From the NCBI GenBank assembly GCA_003224785.1, contig QHZV01000220.1:1-6645 (forward strand): a stretch of 6,645 bases of DNA, given 5' to 3'. Positions 1 through 5,510 of this stretch are shown here, one piece after another. Made by a program: the position numbers and the translations under genes. The DNA is from Acidobacteriota bacterium (GTDB taxonomy: Bacteria; Acidobacteriota; Terriglobia; Terriglobales; Acidobacteriaceae). The notes beneath the pieces were generated by a model, which was not told the DNA's origin, did not search any database, and saw only the letters and a list, made by a program, of their open reading frames with translations. How positions within the stretch are numbered: position 1 is the first letter of the stretch; each line of letters starts with the position of its first letter.

Positions 1-1008
1 CCCGTGCCGGAGATCGGCCCCGGCGAAATTCTAATAAAAGTACACACCTGTGGGATTTGCGGAACAGATCTTAAGAAGATTGCGACAGGCTCGCATTCCG
101 CTCCGCGAATTTTCGGCCACGAAACGTCAGGAACCGTTGCAGCCGTTGGTTCACAAGTAAGCACACTTAGATCCGGCGATCGAGTGATGGTCTTCCACCA
201 TATTCCTTGCGGCGAATGCTATTACTGTCGCCACAAAACTTTTGCTCAATGCGAGACGTATAAGAAGGTGGGGTGCACGGCCGGGTTCGAGCCGTCCGGC
301 GGGGGCTTTGCGGAATACGTCCGCGTCATGGACTGGATCGTTCAGAAGGGAACGGTTCGAATTCCTCATGGAACATCGTTTGAGCAGGCCAGTTTCGTCG
401 AGCCAGCAAATACTTGCATGAAGGGCATCGAACGAACAGGGCTGGAATCTGGCGAAACCGTGTTAGTCATTGGGCAGGGCCCGATCGGTATCATACTGAG
501 TACATTGGCCAAACGAGCAGGGACTACCGTAATCACTTCCGATTTATATGAGCAGAGGCTTACAATATCAAGAAGATTCGGACTCAACAACGCAATTGAT
601 GCCTCGCGCGCTGACGTGGTCGCGGAAGTGCGGAAGCAGACCGAAGGCCGTGGCGCCGATGCTGCCATTTTGGCAGTTGGAAGCAACGGTCTGATACGGA
701 CGGCTATGGATGCGGTGCGTTCTGGAGGCCGGGTTCTATTGTTCGCGCAGACGCAGCACGGCGACGCAGTTTTCGATCCGGCAGCGGTTTGCGTGGACGA
801 AAAGACGCTGATCGGTTCTTACAGCGCGTCGGTGGATTTGCAACAGGGGTCGGTAGATTTGGTTATGCGCAAAGAGATGGACTTGGAACGGCTCATCAGC
901 CATCGTTTCCCGCTGGCTCAAGCGGTGGAGGCGTTTCATCTGGCAGTAAATCCGCAACCAGACTCGATGAAAATCGTGATTCAGCCCGGCGGTGAAAGGC
1001 AGCAGTGA
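1..1008 (+). CDS. Zinc-dependent medium-chain alcohol/polyol dehydrogenase, 5'-truncated
   Basis: This is a cytosolic MDR-superfamily oxidoreductase of the sorbitol/threonine dehydrogenase type, expected to oxidise a secondary alcohol with NAD. Numbering from the GTG codon at 4, the N-terminal GroES-like domain has a CGICGTD motif (catalytic zinc Cys19), GHE at 38-40 and Glu133 in VEP. The structural zinc ligands Cys69, Cys72, Cys75 and Cys83 are all present. The Rossmann domain has GQGPIG at 157-162, and Asp180 ends the second strand, which usually means NAD preference. The reading frame is open to the left edge. Its first residues (PVPEIGPGE) match the internal PIP..DDGE segment of the next gene, so the GTG at 4 is probably a Val codon and about 17-21 N-terminal residues lie outside the window. 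The stop overlaps the next gene by 4 nt. The substrate cannot be read from the sequence; threonine, sorbitol and galactitol-1-phosphate dehydrogenases are all relatives. Confidence 0.87.
   Translation, partial: PVPEIGPGEILIKVHTCGICGTDLKKIATGSHSAPRIFGHETSGTVAAVGSQVSTLRSGDRVMVFHHIPCGECYYCRHKTFAQCETYKKVGCTAGFEPSGGGFAEYVRVMDWIVQKGTVRIPHGTSFEQASFVEPANTCMKGIERTGLESGETVLVIGQGPIGIILSTLAKRAGTTVITSDLYEQRLTISRRFGLNNAIDASRADVVAEVRKQTEGRGADAAILAVGSNGLIRTAMDAVRSGGRVLLFAQTQHGDAVFDPAAVCVDEKTLIGSYSASVDLQQGSVDLVMRKEMDLERLISHRFPLAQAVEAFHLAVNPQPDSMKIVIQPGGERQQ
994..999 (+). promoter_or_regulatory. Ribosome binding site (GAAAGG) supporting a GTG start
   Basis: GAAAGG lies 5 nt upstream of the GTG at 1005, inside the end of the preceding gene. 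The competing ATG at 1017 would sit 17 nt away from it, too far for normal use. This favours the GTG start and a 4-nt start/stop overlap between the two dehydrogenases. Confidence 0.55.
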
Positions 1009-2054
1009 ACGGCAAGATGACAGCAGCGGTCCTCTACGGCAAAGAGGATGTGAAAATTGAAAAGGTGCCGATCCCCCGATTAGACGACGGCGAAGTGCTC
1101 GTCAAAGTGCAGGTGGCCCTGACCTGCGGGACCGACCTCAAGGTTTATCAACGGGGATATCACGCGCGAATGATTGCGCCTCCCGCGTTATTCGGACACG
1201 AATTAGCGGGAGTGATCGAAGAAGTTGGCCCCGGTGTTCGCGGCTTCAAAAAAGGGGCACGCGTCGTAGCCTTGAATTCCGCGCCATGTCAGACCTGTTT
1301 CTACTGTTCGCGCCATCAGGAAAACCTCTGCGAAGACTTGCTGTTCAATAACGGCGCTTACGCTGAGTACATTCGCGTGCCGCGTCGAATCGTTGATATC
1401 AACATGCTGGCCATCCCTCCGCATGTGAGCTTCGAAGAGGCGGCAATGGTTGAGCCGCTGGCTTGCGTCCTGCGCGGCTTACACGAAACTGGAGTGGAAA
1501 TCGGCGATACGGTTGCTGTGATTGGCGCTGGTCCGATCGGGCTGATGTTTGTGCACGTGGCGCAGGCTATGGGCTGTAACGTGATCGCGGTGGTAAAGCG
1601 CGATGGGCAGATCGAAGCCGCACGACGGATGGGTGCCCACGACATTGTGAACCTGGGCTCGGTGAGTGATCCCGTGCAAGCCGTTCGCGAATTGTCACCT
1701 GCCGGACGTGGCGCTGACGTGGTCATCGAAGCGGTAGGCCGCCCTGAAGCCTGGATCTGGGCAACGGAAATGGTCCGGAAAGGCGGTACGGTCAACTTCT
1801 TCGGCGGATGCACGAAGGGAAGCAAGGTCGAACTGGATACCGACCGGCTGCATTATTCCGAAGTGACTTTGAAGGCTACCTTCCACCACACGCCCGATAG
1901 TGTGCGCAAAGCGTTTGCCCTGATTGCTGAGAAGAAAATTCGCCCCACAGAGTACATCACCGGCGAGGCGCCACTCTCAAGACTGCAGCAGGTTTTGGAG
2001 CACATGACGAATCGCAACGGAGACATCAAAACTGCGATTATTCCGGGACAGTGA
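1005..2054 (+). CDS. Zinc-dependent medium-chain alcohol/polyol dehydrogenase
   Basis: This is a complete 349-residue MDR dehydrogenase of normal family length, paralogous to the gene before it. The zinc-binding catalytic domain shows CGTD with Cys41, GHE at 64-66 and Glu150 in VEP. The structural zinc loop carries Cys95, Cys98, Cys101 and Cys109. The Rossmann motif is GAGPIG at 174-179. The residue at the end of the second strand, normally Asp in NAD-dependent members, is Val197 and is followed by Lys198-Arg199, a pattern usually linked to binding the NADP phosphate. The GTG start is preferred because of the GAAAGG at 994-999; Met5 (ATG at 1017) is the alternative and gives the more typical MTAAVLYG beginning. 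The 4-nt overlap with the preceding gene implies co-transcription and translational coupling. The substrate is unknown, and sugar, sugar-phosphate or polyol oxidation is the likeliest class. The gene ends 91 nt before hpnC, with a repeat-rich hairpin between them. Confidence 0.9.
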   Translation: MNGKMTAAVLYGKEDVKIEKVPIPRLDDGEVLVKVQVALTCGTDLKVYQRGYHARMIAPPALFGHELAGVIEEVGPGVRGFKKGARVVALNSAPCQTCFYCSRHQENLCEDLLFNNGAYAEYIRVPRRIVDINMLAIPPHVSFEEAAMVEPLACVLRGLHETGVEIGDTVAVIGAGPIGLMFVHVAQAMGCNVIAVVKRDGQIEAARRMGAHDIVNLGSVSDPVQAVRELSPAGRGADVVIEAVGRPEAWIWATEMVRKGGTVNFFGGCTKGSKVELDTDRLHYSEVTLKATFHHTPDSVRKAFALIAEKKIRPTEYITGEAPLSRLQQVLEHMTNRNGDIKTAIIPGQ

Positions 2055-2057
2055 AAC

Positions 2058-2139
2058 AGCTCTTAGCTGTTAGCTTTTAGCTCTTAGCTAGGGTCATTTA
2101 GGATTCATGCTAAGAGCTAAAAGCTAAAGGCTAAGAGCT
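2058..2139. repeat. Inverted repeat built from AGCTNTT heptamers (31-nt arms, 20-nt loop)
   Basis: The left arm (2058-2088) is four tandem heptamers of form AGCTNTT (AGCTCTT, AGCTGTT, AGCTTTT, AGCTCTT) plus AGC. The right arm (2109-2139) is the reverse complement, read as AAGAGCT, AAAAGCT, AAAGGCT, AAGAGCT. The arms pair at 29 of 31 positions: an uninterrupted 19-bp inner stem, two mismatches, then 10 more pairs. The loop is 2089-2108. The structure fills nearly all of the 91-nt gap before hpnC and ends 6 nt before its ATG. No T-run follows the right arm, so it is not a standard intrinsic terminator on the + strand. Possible roles are mRNA processing or stability between the dehydrogenase and hpn cistrons, an attenuator, or a copy of a dispersed repeat family; the sequence alone does not decide. 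Confidence 0.9.
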
Positions 2140-2145
2140 TCATAC

Positions 2146-3057
2146 ATGAACGCCGCAAACCAAATCTGGAACACCGTCCCGGCGGAATATGCCATTCCCG
2201 CGCGCGCACCGTCGCTGCAGGATGCATTCGCTTATTGCGAGCGGCTCGCCCGGAGCCATTACGAAAATTTTTCTGTAGCCAGCTGGTTCTTGCCGAAGCG
2301 ACTGCGCCAGCATTTCTTCAATGTTTATGCGTATTGCCGCATCTCAGATGATCTCGGTGATGAAACTGGTGATTGTGCGGCTTCATTGCAGTTGCTGGAT
2401 GAATGGGAAACAGAACTGAATGCTTGTTATGGCGGTGCGCCCCGGCATCCGGTATTTGTTGCATTAGCCGGAACCGTGCGCGAGTTCGACATTCCCAAGC
2501 ACGAATTTTCCGATCTGTTGACCGCGTTCCGCCAGGACCAGACCACCACGAGATATCAAACATTCGATGATCTACTGGGATACTGTCGGAATTCGGCAAA
2601 CCCGGTTGGGCATTTGGTTCTCTACTTATGCGGATACCGCGATCCAGAACGCCAGGAGCTTTCTGATTTCACTTGCACGGGGTTGCAGCTTGCGAATTTC
2701 TGGCAGGATGTCAGCGCTGATTTTGCCAGGGGAAGAATTTATCTTCCGGTAGAGGATTTGCAGCGATATGACGTGAGCGAAGACAGCATTCTCCACGGCA
2801 AAAACACACAGCAATTCTGCGAGATGATGCGATTTGAAGTGTTGCGAGCGCGCGAGTGGTTCGAGCGCGGACTTCCGCTGATCGGCAAAGTCAATCGTGA
2901 ACTGGCTATAGATATCGAACTCTTCAGCCGCGGTGGGCAGGAGATCCTGAACGCAATCGAACATCGAAATTGTGCTGTTCTTGGAAACCGGCCGGCGATC
3001 TCGAAGGGCCGCAAACTCATGCTCGTGGCCAAGGCCGCTCTTCATAAGTTGATATGA
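2146..3057 (+). CDS. hpnC: Hydroxysqualene synthase HpnC
   Basis: This 303-residue, all-helical protein belongs to the squalene/phytoene synthase family. In the hopanoid pathway HpnC converts presqualene diphosphate, made by HpnD, to hydroxysqualene. Visible signatures are ARSHYENF at 35-42; the first Asp-rich motif SDDLGDE (Asp68, Asp69, Asp72); YCRNSANPVG at 146-155; and the second Asp motif NFWQDVSAD (Asp188, Asp192) leading into RGRIYLP at 195-201. The NFWQDV form is typical of HpnC, whereas HpnD carries NIIRDV. The ATG at 2146 is the only plausible start: an in-frame TAA lies upstream at 2125-2127, and the ARSHYENF block is at the expected distance. No clear Shine-Dalgarno sequence precedes it; the best purine runs (AAAGG at 2126-2130, AGAG at 2134-2137) lie inside the right arm of the heptamer hairpin. 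The stop overlaps the hpnD start as ATGA. Confidence 0.94.
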   Translation: MNAANQIWNTVPAEYAIPARAPSLQDAFAYCERLARSHYENFSVASWFLPKRLRQHFFNVYAYCRISDDLGDETGDCAASLQLLDEWETELNACYGGAPRHPVFVALAGTVREFDIPKHEFSDLLTAFRQDQTTTRYQTFDDLLGYCRNSANPVGHLVLYLCGYRDPERQELSDFTCTGLQLANFWQDVSADFARGRIYLPVEDLQRYDVSEDSILHGKNTQQFCEMMRFEVLRAREWFERGLPLIGKVNRELAIDIELFSRGGQEILNAIEHRNCAVLGNRPAISKGRKLMLVAKAALHKLI

Positions 3058-3986
3058 GCACTCTAGTGCAAATGTCGCAACCGTTTGCGCCGACGCCATC
3101 ACAACTGGCGGTCGCCTACTCTGTTTGCCGCGGCATCACTCGATCGCGTGCCAAAAACTTCTATTATGGATTTCTTGTCCTCCCAAAAAAGAAGAGACGT
3201 GCTCTGTGTGCGGTGTATGCATTTATGCGACGATGCGACGACATCGCCGACGATCCTTCGTTGCCGGTGCGCGACCGGCGGCAAAAGCTTGATGTCTGGC
3301 TGGACGCGTTTCATGCGGCCCAAGCCGGACATCCAACCGACGATCCAATCTTGTTGGCCCTGACTGATGCGCAGCGCAGGTTCGGGATTCCGGCAGGATT
3401 GCTGGACGCACTCGCCTTCGGCACTGCCATGGACGTGGAAGAGGACTCTGAGCAGCCCACGAATTCTGGCCTGCAAGTGCAATATCGCAGCTTCGAAGAC
3501 TTGGAGCGATACTGCTATAACGTCGCGTCAGTTGTTGGCCTGGTGTGCATCCGCATATTTGGTTACAACAAGCCTGATGCCGAACCGCTCGCCGAGCGCT
3601 GCGGGCTGGCGTTCCAGCTCACAAATATTATTCGGGATGTAAAAGAAGATGCGGCTCTGGGGCGGGTCTATCTTCCCGGGAAGGATTTGGCTGAATTTAG
3701 TATCTCTGCAACTGAAATCGCAAGCACGGTTGATCCGGCGCACATCCGACCGTTGCTTGCACTGCAAGCGCAACGCGCATTTGAGAATTATCGCGCTGCG
3801 GAAGACCTGATTCCTCTGATCGATGAAGACAGCCAGCCCGCACTCTGGGTCCTGGTGACGATCTATCGCGGCCTGCTCGAGAAGATCGTGCGACTGAACT
3901 ACGATGTTTTCACCCGCAGAGTCAGCCTGAGCGTCTGGGAAAAGCTGAAAATTCTGAGCCGGGGTTTTCTGCAGCGAATCCTCTGA
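3054..3986 (+). CDS. hpnD: Presqualene diphosphate synthase HpnD
   Basis: This 310-residue squalene/phytoene synthase homologue is expected to condense two farnesyl diphosphates head-to-head to presqualene diphosphate, the first committed step toward squalene. Signatures are SRAKNFYYGF at 31-40; the first Asp-rich motif RRCDDIADD (Asp62, Asp63, Asp66, Asp67); YCYNVASVVGL at 153-163; and the second motif NIIRDVKED (Asp195, Asp199) running into GRVYLP at 203-208. NIIRDVKED is what separates HpnD from HpnC. A slightly long polar loop sits near residues 128-142. The ATG at 3054 overlaps the hpnC stop (ATGA) and has no good Shine-Dalgarno sequence, so initiation probably depends on ribosomes finishing hpnC. 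Met7 (ATG at 3072) is a possible alternative but has no better ribosome site. The stop shares one base with the hpnE start. Confidence 0.94.
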   Translation: MSTLVQMSQPFAPTPSQLAVAYSVCRGITRSRAKNFYYGFLVLPKKKRRALCAVYAFMRRCDDIADDPSLPVRDRRQKLDVWLDAFHAAQAGHPTDDPILLALTDAQRRFGIPAGLLDALAFGTAMDVEEDSEQPTNSGLQVQYRSFEDLERYCYNVASVVGLVCIRIFGYNKPDAEPLAERCGLAFQLTNIIRDVKEDAALGRVYLPGKDLAEFSISATEIASTVDPAHIRPLLALQAQRAFENYRAAEDLIPLIDEDSQPALWVLVTIYRGLLEKIVRLNYDVFTRRVSLSVWEKLKILSRGFLQRIL

Positions 3987-5458
3987 TGGCCGAGAGTCGA
4001 AGCCAGCCCACGGTGGCGATCGTTGGTGGTGGACTGGCCGGACTTGCCGCGGCCTGCGCACTTTCCGACAGTGGTTTTCGCGTCACACTCTTCGAGCGGC
4101 GTCCATTTCTCGGTGGTCGTGCGTCTTCCTACGAACATCCGGGTACTGGCGAAGTCGTGGACAATTGCCAGCACGTTCTGTTTGGCTCCTGCACCAATCT
4201 GATCGCGTTCTATCGAACCATCGGAATTCTCGATAAAATCCGCTGGTTCGATCGCATGACGTTCGTGGAACCAGGCGGGCGGCAATCGGTGCTGCAGCCG
4301 ACTTTCTTGCCTGCTCCTCTTCATGTCACGCCTTCATTCCTGGGTTTCAAATTCCTAAGCGCGTGGGACAAGATTGTCTTGGGCAAGGCATTGGCAGTGC
4401 TGATGACTTCGAGCTCGAAAGACGATGGACGATCTTTTCAAGATTGGTTGGTGCAGTATGGCCAGACAGCAGCGGCAATTGAACGATTTTGGAAGCCGAT
4501 TCTGGTCAGTGCTCTAAGCGAAGACCTCGATCAGATTGCCATTCCCTACGCCGCGCAGGTGGTGCGCGAATCTATGAAGGCGCGGGAGGCGCGGCGCATG
4601 GGAATCCCTAGCGTGCCGCTAACGAATCTGTATGACGCGGCACAAGAATACGTCACCTCGCGTGGGGGATCTGTCCGGTTTCGTAATGGTGTGCAGTCTG
4701 TTGCTCCTTCGGAGCGAGACATCAGCTTCCGCGTTCAAGGTTCCGAAGAGGAGTTTGATTACGGAATTGCCGCCGTGCCGTTCGATTCTCTGGCGAAATT
4801 GCTGCCGGATTTGCCGGAGGCGAGCGACCTAAAAAGGAAACTCGCGATATTCAAGACTTCTCCGATTACCGGCGTACATCTGTGGTTCGACAGGAAGATC
4901 AGCGCTCTGCCGCACGCAATTCTGCTCGATCGCACGATCCAATGGATGTTTCACAAGTCAGTGTTGTTGGATAGATCCGGGAGCGGCACAGCCGAGAAGG
5001 GCATGACGTCAGTCGAGCCGAGGATAGATCCGAAGACCCAAGCGCGAGCAACCGCGAGCGTCGGCACGCCCAGCTACGTCGAGCTCGTCATCAGCTCGTC
5101 GAAATGTTTGATCGACAAATCCCGTCAGGAAATTATTGATCTCGCGCTGCGTGAGCTCCGCGAATTTTTCCCCGGCGCACGTGATGCAAATCTGGTGAAG
5201 GCCACGGTGATCAAAGAAGTGAACGCTACCTTCTCTCCCGTGCCGGGCATCGACCGATACCGGCCCACAAATGCGACCCCGTGGCCGCGCTTGTTCCTTG
5301 CCGGAGACTGGACCGCGACTGGGTGGCCTGCAACCATGGAAGGCGCTGTCCGCAGCGGATATCTCGCGGCGGAGGCGGTGGCAAGGCAAGCGGGGAATCC
5401 GAAGGTCTTTCTTGTTCCCGACCTCCATGGGACGGGATTCATGCGACTGTTCGGCTGA
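3986..5458 (+). CDS. hpnE: Hydroxysqualene dehydroxylase HpnE (FAD-dependent)
   Basis: This 490-residue flavin amine-oxidase/phytoene-desaturase-like protein is expected to reduce hydroxysqualene to squalene, the last step of the three-enzyme route. The N-terminal dinucleotide fold shows VGGGLAGLAAA from residue 13 with the ribose-binding acid Glu37, then GGRASSY at 43-49 and DNCQH at 59-63. The C-terminal FAD-binding signature AGDWTATGWPATMEGAVRSG spans 439-458, followed by a tail ending LHGTGFMRLFG. No signal peptide or membrane helix is evident, so it is probably cytosolic or peripheral at the membrane. Residues about 329-363, between the MFHKS segment and YVELVIS, form a Ser/Thr/Ala/Gly-rich stretch that looks like a roughly 35-residue insertion in a surface loop. 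The TGATG junction with hpnD and the weak ribosome site imply translational coupling. The function is assigned from motifs together with the hpnC-hpnD context. Related desaturases share the fold but not this context. Confidence 0.94.
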   Translation: MAESRSQPTVAIVGGGLAGLAAACALSDSGFRVTLFERRPFLGGRASSYEHPGTGEVVDNCQHVLFGSCTNLIAFYRTIGILDKIRWFDRMTFVEPGGRQSVLQPTFLPAPLHVTPSFLGFKFLSAWDKIVLGKALAVLMTSSSKDDGRSFQDWLVQYGQTAAAIERFWKPILVSALSEDLDQIAIPYAAQVVRESMKAREARRMGIPSVPLTNLYDAAQEYVTSRGGSVRFRNGVQSVAPSERDISFRVQGSEEEFDYGIAAVPFDSLAKLLPDLPEASDLKRKLAIFKTSPITGVHLWFDRKISALPHAILLDRTIQWMFHKSVLLDRSGSGTAEKGMTSVEPRIDPKTQARATASVGTPSYVELVISSSKCLIDKSRQEIIDLALRELREFFPGARDANLVKATVIKEVNATFSPVPGIDRYRPTNATPWPRLFLAGDWTATGWPATMEGAVRSGYLAAEAVARQAGNPKVFLVPDLHGTGFMRLFG

Positions 5459-5465
5459 TAATTTG

Positions 5466-5495
5466 AGCGCCGCAAATCTGCTACTATTCGGCGCT
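5466..5495 (+). other. Small GC-rich hairpin between hpnE and the channel gene
   Basis: AGCGCCG at 5466-5472 pairs perfectly with CGGCGCT at 5489-5495, with a 16-nt loop. It begins 8 nt after the hpnE stop and ends 15 nt before the channel ATG. The bases after it are not T-rich, so it does not meet the usual intrinsic-terminator pattern. It may simply be chance or a weak processing element. A weak TACTAT (-10-like) hexamer sits in the loop at 5482-5487, but no well-spaced -35 was found. Confidence 0.35.
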
Positions 5496-5510
5496 GATTC
5501 ATCTGATCGA

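Noticed and set aside
4..6. GTG at 4 as the true start of the first dehydrogenase
   Set aside because: The frame is open to the left edge, and alignment to the neighbouring paralogue shows that the first N-terminal strand of the GroES-like domain would be missing, so the start lies outside the window.
2076..2104. Promoter for hpnC (TTTAGC ... TAGGAT with 17-nt spacing)
   Set aside because: The matches are only 3 of 6 and 4 of 6 to the sigma-70 consensus in an AT-rich repeat, which is too weak to annotate.
2058..2139. Intrinsic terminator for the dehydrogenase pair
   Set aside because: The stem is long but AT-rich in part, the loop is 20 nt, and no T-run follows the right arm. On the minus strand there is no gene that would need one. 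I therefore call it a repeat rather than a terminator.
2058..2139. CRISPR array
   Set aside because: The repeats are only 7 nt, directly adjoining with no spacers, and inverted between the arms.
5081..5101. Short direct repeat of AGCTCGTC in hpnE
   Set aside because: It is an 8-bp repeat within coding sequence for common Ser/Leu/Val codons in a conserved protein segment, with no sign of a mobile or regulatory element.
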